This document shows, in pieces, positions 25,655 to 34,486 of a stretch of DNA of 64,000 bases. A program made the translations under genes and the position numbers. The stretch lies in contig NZ_JIAI01000004.1 in assembly GCF_000620785.1 (NCBI RefSeq), forward strand, positions 434,001 through 498,000, read 5' to 3'. The notes under the pieces were generated by a model. That model was not told where the DNA came from. It saw only the letters and a program-made list of their open reading frames with translations, and did no database searches. This DNA is from Actinospineispora acaciae DSM 45401 (GTDB taxonomy: Bacteria > Actinomycetota > Actinomycetes > Mycobacteriales > Pseudonocardiaceae). Within the stretch, counting starts at the first letter, position 1, and each line of letters begins with the position of its first letter.

Positions 25655-26279
25655 TGGAGGCCGGGGCGCGTTCGGCGCGGCTGAACGCGCGCAGCACGGC
25701 GGTCGGCCCGTGGTGGCGCACCGCCAGGCGGGACAGCAGGTCGACCACCGCGTGCACGGCGGCCGGCGGTAGGTCGGGGGTGGGGATGTCCACGCTGACC
25801 GCGAGGTCGTCGGAATGCACCGCCAGCTCCATCATGCGGGTGACCAGCAGGTCGTCCAGCGACAGCGACCACGGGCCCCAGAACGGCATCCGCACCGGCC
25901 GGTCCGTACCCGAAGCCAGGGCGGTGGCCAGCTCCCCGATGGCGGCGTCCGTCTCCTCGGCCAACGCCGCCGGCCCGTCCGCCGCCAGCCGCTCGGCACC
26001 CTCCCGGATCCGGACATTGATCTCCGAGTCCAGGTCCGCGCCGACCCAGGCCGACCGGGCGTAGTGCTCGAGCAGCGGGATGGTCGGCTCGCTCGGCACC
26101 GGGTTGGCCAGCACCTCCCGAACGACCAGCACCTGGTACGCCAGGTGACCGGCCAGCCCGCCCACGCTGAGCTCGGGCAACGCGCTCGGCCCGCGCCATG
26201 CCTCGACGACCGCCGGCGCCCGCAGCAGGCCCGCGGCCGAGCGGGCGATGGACAGGAAGTCGTCTCTGGTACCGGTCAT
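25641..26279 (-). CDS. DinB-fold, mycothiol-dependent maleylpyruvate isomerase-like protein
   Basis: The 212-residue four-helix protein fits the TIGR03083-type family: GLAGHLAYQVLVVREVL near the N-terminus and MELAVHSDDLAVS supply candidate metal-ligand histidines. Family members use mycothiol or another low-molecular-weight thiol in isomerase or transferase reactions in actinomycetes. Substrate is unknown. ATG 26279 follows GGAGGCTGCGAG. The gene converges on and overlaps tetR, and is divergent from a LysR regulator at 26370. Confidence 0.75.
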   Translation of the reverse strand: MTGTRDDFLSIARSAAGLLRAPAVVEAWRGPSALPELSVGGLAGHLAYQVLVVREVLANPVPSEPTIPLLEHYARSAWVGADLDSEINVRIREGAERLAADGPAALAEETDAAIGELATALASGTDRPVRMPFWGPWSLSLDDLLVTRMMELAVHSDDLAVSVDIPTPDLPPAAVHAVVDLLSRLAVRHHGPTAVLRAFSRAERAPASITVF

Positions 26280-26369
26280 CTCGCAGCCTCCTGGTGAGCC
26301 CGGCCCGCGCCGGTTCGACGCGTCCGAGCTATAGATACTCCGGTACCGGCCCCGCCGAGGAGGCACCCG

Positions 26370-27296
26370 ATGGCGATGACGCTGCAGCAGTTGCAGTACT
26401 TCCTCACCGCGGTGCGCCGCAAGTCGTTCTCGGCGGCCGCCGAGGAGATGCACATCGCGCAGCCGAGCCTGTCCGAGCAGATCCGCAGGCTGGAGCGCCA
26501 GCTCGGCGTCACGCTGTTCGTCCGCACCAACCGCGAGCTGCAGCTCACCGACGCCGGCCGGATCCTGGTGCCGCACGCCGAGCGCACCCTGGCCGAGTCC
26601 CGGGCGGCCGCCGAGGCGGTCCGCGAGGTGCGCACCCTGACCGGCGGCACCGTCTCGTTCGGGACGTTCAGCAGCGCGCACCTGTACCTGCTGCCCGCGC
26701 TCATCGCCGACTTCCACCGCCGCTACCCCGGCGTGGTCATGCACATCATCGGGCTGAACTCCGCCGAGGTGGCCACCGAGGTCAGGGAGGGACGGCTGGA
26801 GGCCGGGCTGGTGATGCTGCCGGTGGACGCGCGCGGGCTGGCGGTGACCCCGCCGGTGATGACCGACAGCGTGGTCTACGTCAGCGCCGACCCGCAGCGG
26901 GTGCGACGCCCGGTGACCATCCACGACATCGCGGCCGGCCCGCTGATCATGAGCGACTCGCGGTGGGAGGACGACCCGCTGCGCCGCGAGATCGCGACCA
27001 GGGCGCAGCGCGCGGGCGTCACGCTGACGCCGATCGCCGAGGTCGAGCTGCAGGTGGCGGCGGCCGAGCTGGCCGCGCGCGGGGTGGGCGACACGTTCGT
27101 GTCCTGGCACGTGGCCAGCTCGCGCGGGTACCTGCGCCGGCTGGGCTGGGCGCCGCTGGACCCGCCGTACACCGAGACGTTCGGGTTCGTGACCCGCCGC
27201 AACACCCCGCTCTCGCCCGCGACCAGGCGCTTCATGGAGCTGGCCGGAAAGCACCTGGCCAGGCTGCAACGCCGCCGCCGTGGACAGCCCCGCTAG
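26370..27296 (+). CDS. LysR-family transcriptional regulator
   Basis: The 308-residue LTTR has its N-terminal winged helix (LQQLQYFLTAVRRKSFSAAAEEMHIAQPSLSEQIRRLERQLG) and a periplasmic-binding-like effector domain (GGTVSFGTFSSAHLYLLPALIADFHRRYP). ATG 26370 is preceded by GAGGAGG at a spacing of about 7 bp. It lies upstream of, and in the same direction as, the FMO-MFS-SDR-racemase operon, and is the likely regulator of that operon. The co-inducer is unknown. Confidence 0.9.
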   Translation: MAMTLQQLQYFLTAVRRKSFSAAAEEMHIAQPSLSEQIRRLERQLGVTLFVRTNRELQLTDAGRILVPHAERTLAESRAAAEAVREVRTLTGGTVSFGTFSSAHLYLLPALIADFHRRYPGVVMHIIGLNSAEVATEVREGRLEAGLVMLPVDARGLAVTPPVMTDSVVYVSADPQRVRRPVTIHDIAAGPLIMSDSRWEDDPLRREIATRAQRAGVTLTPIAEVELQVAAAELAARGVGDTFVSWHVASSRGYLRRLGWAPLDPPYTETFGFVTRRNTPLSPATRRFMELAGKHLARLQRRRRGQPR

Positions 27297-27415
27297 CCCG
27301 TGCTCAAGGCGGAAGCTATGGGAACGAACGGCGATCTCGGCTTCACAAGGGTGCCCGCCGTTTCCAAGACTGGGCTGGTCGCACGGACCACGCCGAGCTG
27401 GAGGGCACCCACGCC

Positions 27416-28747
27416 ATGTCGCTGCCGGAGGCCGACCCCACCGACCGCTACTGCGTCATCGGCGCCGGCGCCGCCGGGCTGGAGACGCTGCGCACCCTGA
27501 CCGCCGCCGGGATCCCGGTGGACTGCTACGAGCGCACCGACCGCGTCGGCGGCCACTGGCACACCGACTACGACTTCCTGCACCTGATCACGCCCAGGGA
27601 CGCCTCCGGCTTCGACGGGCACCCGATGCCGCCTGAGTACCCGGCGTTCCCGAGCCGCCGGCAGGTGTGCGACTACCTGGACGGCTTCGCCCGCGAGCAC
27701 CGCCTGCGCGAGCGGATCACCTTCGACACCGAGGTGCTCGGGCTGGACCCGATCGACGACGGCGCGAAGGGCTGGCGGGTGCGGACCTCGGACGGTGCGA
27801 GCACGGAGTACCGGGGTGTGATCGTCTGCAACGGGCACCTGTGGTCGCCGCGGCTGCCCGCCGAGGCGGCGGCGTTCACCGGCACCTCGCTGCACTCCGG
27901 GCGCTACCGCAACACCGGCGACATCGGCGGCGAGAGCGTGCTCGTGGTCGGCGCCGGCAACTCCGGCTGCGACATCGCGGTGGACGCCGCGAACGCCGGC
28001 TACCGGACGTACATCTCGGTGCGCAGCGGGCACGTGTTCCAGCCCAAGACGTTCTTCGGCCGGCCGCGCGGCGAGCTGCCGGTGCTCCGGCGGCTGCCCG
28101 GCTGGCTGCAGGAACGGGTGGCCCGCGCGCTGGTCACGGTGTCGGTGGGCGGGCACGAGCGGTACCCGGGGCTGCCGGCGCCGGCCACCCGCAACCTCAA
28201 CCGGCAGCCGCCGGTGGTCAACGACCTGTTGCTGTACTGGATCCAGCACGGGCGGATCACTCCTGTGCCGGGGGTGTCCGGCGCCGGAGGGCGGACGGTC
28301 AACTTCACCGACGGCTCGCGGCTGGACGTGGACACCGTGGTCTGGGCGACCGGCTTCGAGGTGGCGTTCCCGTTCCTGGACGACGACCTGCTGCGCTGGC
28401 AGGGCGGGGTGCCGCTGCGGGTGGGCGCGATGACGCTGCCGGTCGGCCGGCCGGGGCTGTACTTCGTGGGCCTGGCCGCGCCCCGGGGCGGGCAGAACCC
28501 CGTCTACTCCGCGCAGGCCCGGCTGGTCGCGCGGATGATCTCCGCGCAGCGCCGGCTGGACGTCCCGCTGTGCGAGCTGTTCGCCGCCGCCGAGCCCCCG
28601 GACGCCCGCATCGACATCCTCCGCCCGCTCTGGTTCGACCAGCTCGCCCGCGCGCGCAAGACCCTCACCACGCTGGAGAGGCGCGCCTCCCCCGGCGTCC
28701 CAGCTCAAGGAAAAACCTTCGCAAACCAACGGAAATCACGTCTGTGA
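27416..28747 (+). CDS. Flavin-containing monooxygenase (FMO/BVMO type)
   Basis: The 443-residue product has the FAD fingerprint CVIGAGAAGLETLRTL (about residues 14-29), the NADPH-site fingerprint VLVVGAGNSGCDIAVD (about 177-192) and between them FTGTSLHSGRY, matching the FMO identifying motif FxGxxxHxxxY. It should oxygenate a nitrogen, sulfur or ketone centre using NADPH and O2. ATG 27416 is the last good start before the fingerprint. It heads a four-gene block with an MFS transporter, an SDR and a racemase-like protein, suggesting the oxygenase acts on an imported compound. Confidence 0.88.
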   Translation: MSLPEADPTDRYCVIGAGAAGLETLRTLTAAGIPVDCYERTDRVGGHWHTDYDFLHLITPRDASGFDGHPMPPEYPAFPSRRQVCDYLDGFAREHRLRERITFDTEVLGLDPIDDGAKGWRVRTSDGASTEYRGVIVCNGHLWSPRLPAEAAAFTGTSLHSGRYRNTGDIGGESVLVVGAGNSGCDIAVDAANAGYRTYISVRSGHVFQPKTFFGRPRGELPVLRRLPGWLQERVARALVTVSVGGHERYPGLPAPATRNLNRQPPVVNDLLLYWIQHGRITPVPGVSGAGGRTVNFTDGSRLDVDTVVWATGFEVAFPFLDDDLLRWQGGVPLRVGAMTLPVGRPGLYFVGLAAPRGGQNPVYSAQARLVARMISAQRRLDVPLCELFAAAEPPDARIDILRPLWFDQLARARKTLTTLERRASPGVPAQGKTFANQRKSRL

Positions 28748-28831
28748 CCAGCGGCGCCGCCGCCGTAACCTCACCTCACCCGGCGGCCGCTCCACTCCTC
28801 CCGTATCCCTCGCCAGGAGCGTGAACAACCC

Positions 28832-30208
28832 ATGTCTCATGTGCTCGACGACGCGCCCATGACCAGTTATCACAGGCGGTTGCTCATCGCCTGTTCCGGC
28901 GGCCCGTTCCTGGACGGCTACCTGCTGACGATCATCGCGCTGGCGCTGCCCGGCGTCACCAAGGACCTGCACCTCTCGCCCACCGAGATGGGCCTGACCG
29001 GCGCGGCGTCGCTGGTCGGGCTGTTCGTCGGCAGCCTCTGGTTCGGCGCCATCACCGACCGGGTGGGCCGGCGCGCGATGTACACCATCGACCTGGTCGC
29101 GATGGTGGTGTTCTCCGCGCTGTGCATCGTCGTCACCGACGCCTGGCAGCTGATCGCGCTGCGGTTCCTGATCGGCATCGCGGTGGGCGCGGACTACCCG
29201 ATCGCCACCTCGCTGCTCGCGGAGTGGATCCCGCGCCAGAAACGCGGGCCGTGGCTGGGCCTGCTCTCCGCGTACTGGCAGGTCGGCGCGGTCGTGTCGT
29301 GCGTGGTCGGGTTCGCGGTCACGGTCATCGGCACGGCCGAGGGCTGGCGGTGGATGCTGGGCAGCTCGGTGGTCGCGGCGCTGGCGGTGCTGCTCATCCG
29401 GATCGGCATCCTGGAGTCTCCACGCTGGCTGCTGCACCGCGACCGCCGCGAGGAGGCCCGCGCGGCGGTGGAGAAGGCGCTGCAGCGGACGGTCCGCGAC
29501 GAGGAGCTGGACGAGCTGGCCAGCCACTCCTCCTCCGGCGGGCGGGCCGGCCGCCGCCGCTACCGCGACCTGTTCCACGGCATCTACCTGCGGCGCACGC
29601 TCTACTGCGGGCTGAGCTGGCTGTGCCAGGTGACGCCGCAGATGGCCATCTTCACGTTCGCGCCGACGGTGTTGCAGAGCTTCGGGCTGCACGAGGGCGC
29701 GCAGTCGATCCTCGGTTCGCTGGTGCTCAACGCCGTCTACTTCGCCGGCCAGGTGCCGGCGTCGTTCCTGCTGGAGCGGCTGGGGCGGCGGAAGGTGGTG
29801 ATCTCGATGTTCACCATGTCGACGCTGGCGCTGCTGCCGGTGGCGTTCTGGCCGGGGATGGCCGTCGAGGGGATCGTCTCGGCGTTCATTCTGTACGCGC
29901 TGTTCAACGCGGCCACCTCGGTGTTCGTGTTCATCTACCCGAACGAGCTGTTCCCGACCGAGATCCGGGCCTCGGCGGTCGGGATCGCGACGGCGATCAG
30001 CAGGGTCGGCGCTGCGCTGGGCACGTTCCTGATCCCGGTCGCCCTGGTGGCCATCGGCAACGGGCCGACGATGCTGGTCGCCGCCGTGCTCACCGCGATC
30101 GGGCTGGTGCTGTCCATCGTCTGGGCCGAGGAGACCCGGGGCCGCACGCTCGAAGAGACCAGCACGGGCGCGCCGGCGCTCCCGACGAAAGGACAGCTCA
30201 CCTCATGA
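28832..30208 (+). CDS. MFS transporter (sugar/aromatic-acid porter type)
   Basis: The 458-residue 12-TM protein has TM1 LLIACSGGPFLDGYLLTIIALALP with the Asp/Gly signature, motif A WFGAITDRVGRRAMYTIDL, and EWIPRQKRGPWLGLL and FPTEIRASAVGIATAISRVGAALG after TM6 and TM10, as in SP/AAHS metabolite:H+ symporters. It probably imports the substrate of the operon. An internal ATG at 28859 is an alternative start. The stop overlaps the SDR start (ATGA). Confidence 0.87.
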   Translation: MSHVLDDAPMTSYHRRLLIACSGGPFLDGYLLTIIALALPGVTKDLHLSPTEMGLTGAASLVGLFVGSLWFGAITDRVGRRAMYTIDLVAMVVFSALCIVVTDAWQLIALRFLIGIAVGADYPIATSLLAEWIPRQKRGPWLGLLSAYWQVGAVVSCVVGFAVTVIGTAEGWRWMLGSSVVAALAVLLIRIGILESPRWLLHRDRREEARAAVEKALQRTVRDEELDELASHSSSGGRAGRRRYRDLFHGIYLRRTLYCGLSWLCQVTPQMAIFTFAPTVLQSFGLHEGAQSILGSLVLNAVYFAGQVPASFLLERLGRRKVVISMFTMSTLALLPVAFWPGMAVEGIVSAFILYALFNAATSVFVFIYPNELFPTEIRASAVGIATAISRVGAALGTFLIPVALVAIGNGPTMLVAAVLTAIGLVLSIVWAEETRGRTLEETSTGAPALPTKGQLTS

Positions 30209-30924
30209 CTACAGCGATAGTGACCGGGGCGGCCAGCGGCATGGGGCGAGCGGTGGCGCGGCGCTTCGTGGCCGAGGGCTGGTCGGTCGCCGGGTTCGAC
30301 GTGCAGTCCTCCGGCCTCGGCTCGTTGCGTGAAGAGCTGGGCGAGGGGTTCCTGCCGCTGGTCGTGGACATCACCGACGCCGGGGCGGTCACCGAGGCGG
30401 TGCGTGCCACCGTGGACGCGTTCGGGCCGCCGGCGGCGTGCGCGAACGTCGCCGGCATCTACCCGACCTCCACCGTCTGGTCCGGCGACACCGCGCTGTA
30501 CGAGAAGATCTTCGGCGTGAACGTGCTCGGCACGTTCCTGGTCTCCCAGGCGGTGGCCGCGCCCATGGTCGAGGCGGGGGCCGGCGCGATCGTCAACTTC
30601 GCCTCGGTGGACGGGCTGGAGCCGCCGAGCGGCCAGGTGCTCTACAGCGCGTCCAAGGCGGCGGTGGTGAACCTGACGCAGTCGTTCGCGGCGGAGCTGG
30701 CGCCGCGCGGCGTCCGGGTCAACGCGGTGGCGCCCGGCTGGGTGGTCACGCCGGGCACCGGCGCGCAGGACCGGCTGGAGGACGGGCTCGCGCAGGTCCC
30801 GATGCGCCGGGCCGCCACGCCGGACGAGATCGCCGACGTGGTCTGGTACCTGGCCGGCGAGGGCCGGGCCACCTACATAGCGGGCGCGACGATCATCGCG
30901 TCGGGCGGGCTGGTGATGCGATGA
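30205..30924 (+). CDS. SDR-family oxidoreductase
   Basis: The 239-residue SDR has TGAASGMGRAVARR, the NVAGIYP variant of NNAG, FASVDGLE with the catalytic Ser, and YSASKAAVV (YxxxK), then NAVAPGWVVTPGTG. It is a NAD(P)-dependent dehydrogenase of an unknown hydroxy compound. It overlaps both neighbours by 4 bp (MFS upstream, racemase-like downstream), so it belongs firmly to this catabolic operon. Confidence 0.9.
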   Translation: MTTAIVTGAASGMGRAVARRFVAEGWSVAGFDVQSSGLGSLREELGEGFLPLVVDITDAGAVTEAVRATVDAFGPPAACANVAGIYPTSTVWSGDTALYEKIFGVNVLGTFLVSQAVAAPMVEAGAGAIVNFASVDGLEPPSGQVLYSASKAAVVNLTQSFAAELAPRGVRVNAVAPGWVVTPGTGAQDRLEDGLAQVPMRRAATPDEIADVVWYLAGEGRATYIAGATIIASGGLVMR

Positions 30925-31748
30925 ACCCCGCCGCCGCTGACCCGTTGCCCAAGCTCACCTGGATCGAGGGCTCCGCCGGCGACCCCGACCTCGCCCCGCT
31001 GTGGACGCTAATCCGCGACTACGTCGCCGGCCTCGCGGACGGCGCGTTCGAGCTGAACTTCACCCACCTGCCCGCGGAAGCGGGCGGCGTCCGCCACCCC
31101 GCCACCCGCCTCCTTCAAGACTCGATCATGCTCACGGCCGCCGCCGACGCGGCCGCCGATGCCGACGTGGTGATCCTCGGCTGCTGGGCGTCACCGATCA
31201 TCGAGGCCCGCGCGCTGCTGGACACCCCCGTCACCGGCCTGGCCGAGGGCTCCGCGCGCATCGGCGCCGCGTTCGGCTCCCGGCTCGCGGTGGTCACCGT
31301 GGCCGAGGGCCTGCGCCCCGGCTTCGAACGCGACCTGGCGCTGTTCGTGGCGCCCGACAACCTGCTCGCCCCGCCGGTCTGGTGGCTGGACCCGCAGTGC
31401 CGCCCCGACGACCTCCTCACCGCCGTCGACAGCCCCGGCCACCTCATCGACAGGTTCGACGCTGTCGCCACCCGCGCCGCCGACGCCGGCGCGGACGCGA
31501 TCCTGACCGGCTGCGGCTCGGTCGGCGCGCTGCTGGCCGTGCACGGCTACCGCCACCCGCGCACCCGCCCCGACGTCCCCGTCCTGGACTGCGACGCCAG
31601 CACCTACCACCTAGCCCGCACCCTCCACGACCTCCACCGCGCCGGCTCCCACCCCAGCCGCACCGCGTACCCCCCGGTACCGCCCGACCGCCGCCCCGCC
31701 CTCGACGCCGCCATGACCCGCCTCATTCGCGCAGCTCACCACCCGTGA
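30921..31748 (+). CDS. Asp/Glu/hydantoin racemase-superfamily protein
   Basis: The 275-residue product has the two-lobed racemase pattern with one candidate catalytic cysteine per lobe: DVVILGCWASP (about residue 91) and AILTGCGSVG (about 196). Members include aspartate, glutamate and hydantoin racemases and maleate isomerase. The context (FMO, SDR, transporter) favours a catabolic isomerase over a cell-wall enzyme. Its TGA stop (31746-31748) lies inside the left arm of the hairpin at 31742. Confidence 0.78.
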   Translation: MNPAAADPLPKLTWIEGSAGDPDLAPLWTLIRDYVAGLADGAFELNFTHLPAEAGGVRHPATRLLQDSIMLTAAADAAADADVVILGCWASPIIEARALLDTPVTGLAEGSARIGAAFGSRLAVVTVAEGLRPGFERDLALFVAPDNLLAPPVWWLDPQCRPDDLLTAVDSPGHLIDRFDAVATRAADAGADAILTGCGSVGALLAVHGYRHPRTRPDVPVLDCDASTYHLARTLHDLHRAGSHPSRTAYPPVPPDRRPALDAAMTRLIRAAHHP

Positions 31749-31787
31749 GTGGTTAGCGTTGTCATAGCAACGCTAACCACTCACGGG
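31742..31787. terminator. Bidirectional hairpin containing both flanking stop codons
   Basis: This is the same 46-bp perfect hairpin as at 22151: 20-bp arms with loop TCATAG. The racemase-like gene stops at TGA in the left arm and the convergent MFS gene stops at TAG (31773-31775, minus strand) in the right arm. The element is therefore part of both coding ends. Confidence 0.9.
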
Positions 31788-33008
31788 CCCTGACCAGGCC
31801 GGACGCAGCGTCCGCAACCCGACGCCGAGCGCGATCACGGCGACCACCAGCGCGGCCGCGTACCCGCTCACCCCGACCCAGCCCGCGCCGCCGTAGGCCA
31901 GGCCGCCCGCCCAGCCGCCGACGCTGGACCCGGCGTAGTAGCTGAACAGGTACACCGCCGGTCCCTGTACGCCGAGCGCGGCGGAGCGCGAACTCACCCA
32001 CCCGCTGGCCACCGAGTGCCCGGCGAAGAACCCGGCGGTGGTGATCACGAGCCCGAGGACGACCACGGCGAGCTGGGCGGGCACCATCAGCGCGATCCCG
32101 ACCAGGGTGAGGACCCCCGCCGGCCACACCATCCGCCGCCGGCCGAACCTGTCCACCAGCCGCCCCGCCGCCGTCGAGGAGAACGAGCCGGCCAGGTACG
32201 CCACGAAGATCAGCCCGACCACGGCCTGGGACAGGTGGAACCGGGGTTCGAGCAGCCGGAAGTCCAGGTAGTTGTAGACGGTGACGAAGCAGCCCATGAG
32301 CAGGAACCCGACCAGGTACAGCGCCAGCAGTCCGGGGTCGGTCAGCGCCCGGCCCACCGACGCCGCCAGCGCCCTGACGCGCAACGGGCGCGCCCGGAAC
32401 CGCCGCGACGGCAGGATCGCCGCCCGGAACACCACCGCGCACACCAGCGCCAGCAGCCCGACCACCGCCAGCGCCCACCGCCAGTTCGCCACGTCGTCGA
32501 CCAGCCCGGCCACCAGCCGCCCGGCCATCCCGCCGATGCTGTTGCCCGCGATGTAGAGGCCCATGCCCGCGCCCAGCGACTCCCGGTGCAGCTCCTCGCC
32601 GAGGTAGGACATCGCGACCGCGACCAGCCCGGCCAGCGCGACACCCTGCAGCGCACGCAGCACCAGCAGCACCTCGAAGCTGGGGCTGACCGCCTCGGCC
32701 AGGGCGAGCACCGCCGAGGCGAACATCGCCGCGGTCATCACCCGGGTCCGGCCCAGCGCCTCGGACAGCGCGGTGAGCGGGACCACCGCGACGGCCAGCG
32801 CCCCGGTCCCGACCGACACCGCCAGGCTGGCCGTCGCCGGAGACAGCCCGAACGTCCGCGCCAGGTCCGGCAGCACCGCCTGCACGCAGTACAGCGTGGT
32901 GAAGGTGGCCAACGCGGCGGCGAACAGCGCGAGCGTGATCCGGCGGAACTCCGCGCTGCCCTTGCGGTGCCCCTGGCCCGGGGCCTGGGCATCACGCGAG
33001 ACCGTCAC
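31773..33008 (-). CDS. MFS transporter
   Basis: The 411-residue 12-TM protein has TM1 ITLALFAAALATFTTLYCVQAVLP, LARTFGLSPATASLAVS, and a motif A-like LSEALGRTRVMTAAMF. It resembles YnfM/AraJ-type exporters and is probably an H+-linked efflux pump for a small metabolite or drug. The GTG start (33008) faces a divergent LysR gene with an operator palindrome between, so LysR likely controls it. The C-terminal codons lie in the shared hairpin. Confidence 0.87.
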   Translation of the reverse strand: MTVSRDAQAPGQGHRKGSAEFRRITLALFAAALATFTTLYCVQAVLPDLARTFGLSPATASLAVSVGTGALAVAVVPLTALSEALGRTRVMTAAMFASAVLALAEAVSPSFEVLLVLRALQGVALAGLVAVAMSYLGEELHRESLGAGMGLYIAGNSIGGMAGRLVAGLVDDVANWRWALAVVGLLALVCAVVFRAAILPSRRFRARPLRVRALAASVGRALTDPGLLALYLVGFLLMGCFVTVYNYLDFRLLEPRFHLSQAVVGLIFVAYLAGSFSSTAAGRLVDRFGRRRMVWPAGVLTLVGIALMVPAQLAVVVLGLVITTAGFFAGHSVASGWVSSRSAALGVQGPAVYLFSYYAGSSVGGWAGGLAYGGAGWVGVSGYAAALVVAVIALGVGLRTLRPAWSGPVSG

Positions 33009-33066
33009 ACCTGCACGCTAGGCAGCGTCCGAACCATCCGTCCAATACGCCATCGACGCGAAAACC

Positions 33067-33080
33067 ATCCATATACGGAT
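33067..33080. promoter_or_regulatory. LysR-type operator palindrome
   Basis: ATCCATATACGGAT is a near-perfect palindrome (ATCC-n6-GGAT) in the 108-bp gap between the divergent MFS and LysR genes. A further CATCCGTCC half-site lies near 33034-33042. The spacing and symmetry suit LTTR binding. Confidence 0.5.
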
Positions 33081-33116
33081 GGATCGCCCACGACCAGCAC
33101 GGGCACAATCGACGCC

Positions 33117-34040
33117 GTGACCGAGACTGTGAGCAACCAGTCGACCGACCTGGCCGCCGCGCTCGCGCCCAGGCTGGCCGTGCTGCGGGCGGTGGCCGAC
33201 GAGGGCCGGGTCACCAGGGCGGCGGCCGTGTTGGGCATGCCGCAGCCGACGGTGAGCCGGTGGCTGGCCGTGCTGTCCGAGGAGCTGGGCACGCCGGTGA
33301 CCGTGCGGGACGGTCGGGGCGTGCGGTTGAGCAGGCCGGGAGCGCTGCTCGCCGAGGCGGCCCGGCAGGCGCTGCGCACGTTGGAGAACGGCTGCCGCGG
33401 CGTCGCCGAGGAGATCGACCCGAGCCACGGCCGGGTGGCGCTCGCGTTCCTGCACACCATGGGCGAGCTGCGGGTGCCCGAGCTGCTGCGGGCGTTTCGC
33501 GCCGAGCGCCCGCACGTGCGGTTCACCCTGACCCAGGGCCGGCACGAGGACCTGCTGGAGCACGTGCGCACCGGCGCGGCCGACCTGGCGCTGACCGCGC
33601 CGCCGCCGACGGGCTCGGACTTCGAGTACACCGAGGTGGAGCAGCAGCCCGTGGTGCTCGCGGTCCCGTCCGACCACCGGCTGGCCCGGCGGCGCTCGGT
33701 GCGGGTGGCCGAGCTGGCGGATGAGCCGTTCATCGGCATGAAGGTCGGGTTCGGCATGCGCCGGCTCACCGACGAGCTGTGCGCCGCCGAGGGCTTCCGC
33801 CCGCGCCTGGCGTTCGAGGGCGAGAACCTGGACACGGTGCGCGGGCTGGTCGCGGCGGGGCTGGGGGTGTCGCTGATCCCGGTCACCGATCCGGGGCCGC
33901 CGCGCGGGGTGGCGGAGGTCCCGCTGCGCCCGCGCGCCGTCCGGCGGATCGGGCTGGTGTGGGCGGCGGACCGGCCGCTGCCTCCGGTGGTGGCCGCGTT
34001 CCGGGACTTCGCGCTGCGCGCCGGCGGGCACCGAACCTGA
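33117..34040 (+). CDS. LysR-family transcriptional regulator
   Basis: The 307-residue LTTR has the helix-turn-helix LAVLRAVADEGRVTRAAAVLGMPQPTVSRWLAVLSEELG and an effector domain beginning near GRVALAFLHTMGELRVPELLRAFRAERP. GTG 33117 is preferred; farther upstream in-frame sequence lies in the MFS gene. It is divergent from the MFS exporter and probably activates it. The effector is unknown. Confidence 0.9.
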   Translation: MTETVSNQSTDLAAALAPRLAVLRAVADEGRVTRAAAVLGMPQPTVSRWLAVLSEELGTPVTVRDGRGVRLSRPGALLAEAARQALRTLENGCRGVAEEIDPSHGRVALAFLHTMGELRVPELLRAFRAERPHVRFTLTQGRHEDLLEHVRTGAADLALTAPPPTGSDFEYTEVEQQPVVLAVPSDHRLARRRSVRVAELADEPFIGMKVGFGMRRLTDELCAAEGFRPRLAFEGENLDTVRGLVAAGLGVSLIPVTDPGPPRGVAEVPLRPRAVRRIGLVWAADRPLPPVVAAFRDFALRAGGHRT

Positions 34041-34060
34041 CCGAGCCTGACCGCCCGCCG

Positions 34061-34077
34061 TTTCGCCCGGAGCGGAA
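34061..34077. promoter_or_regulatory. ClgR-like box upstream of XRE regulator
   Basis: TTTCGC-N5-GCGGAA is an inverted repeat with one mismatch, 40 bp before the XRE gene at 34118. It resembles the GTTCGC-N5-GCG type of site recalled for actinobacterial ClgR. That similarity is from memory and not tested. Confidence 0.4.
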
Positions 34078-34117
34078 GCGTTGCACCCGGACGCCGGGTG
34101 ACTGTCAGGATGACGTC

Positions 34118-34465
34118 ATGGCGGACATTCTCCGGTTCCCCCCGAACCGCACCCAGGCCCCGGATCGTGAGCCGGAGCCGCTGTGGCGCGAGGTCCTCGG
34201 CCGGAGCCTGCGCGCGACCAGGGAAGAGCAGGGCGGCCGCCTGGTCGACGTCGCGGAGCGGGCCGGCATCTCGCCGCAGTACCTGTCCGAGATCGAGCGC
34301 GGGCGCAAGGAGCCGTCCAGCGAGATGATCGCCGCGGTGACCGGTGCGCTCGGCATCGACCTGGCCGGGCTGCTCATCGGCATCGCCGGTGACGTCCGTC
34401 GGCCGCGCGGCACGGGTCCGGTGGCCCGCCGCCGTCCCACCGGACCCGTGCTCATGGCCGCCTGA
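34118..34465 (+). CDS. XRE-family Clp regulator (PopR/ClgR-like) with C-terminal AA
   Basis: The 115-residue protein has one HTH_3 domain (LGRSLRATREEQGGRLVDVAERAGISPQYLSEIERGRKEPSSEMIAAVTGALG, about 28-85), the layout of ClgR and PopR, the activators of actinobacterial clp genes. It ends ...VLMAA; in Streptomyces the corresponding C-terminal Ala-Ala makes PopR and ClgR substrates of ClpP, closing a feedback loop. The next genes, convergent with it, are two clpP genes, as popR neighbours clpP3-clpP4. Function is inferred from size, tail and neighbours; PopR versus ClgR cannot be settled. Confidence 0.75.
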   Translation: MADILRFPPNRTQAPDREPEPLWREVLGRSLRATREEQGGRLVDVAERAGISPQYLSEIERGRKEPSSEMIAAVTGALGIDLAGLLIGIAGDVRRPRGTGPVARRRPTGPVLMAA

Positions 34466-34486
34466 GGCACCCTGGCCCTGCCGGTC

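Noticed and set aside
26198..28747. Apparent 849-residue protein containing the FMO
   Set aside because: The first 400 residues are the shadow of the LysR gene; the FMO fold starts at ATG 27416.
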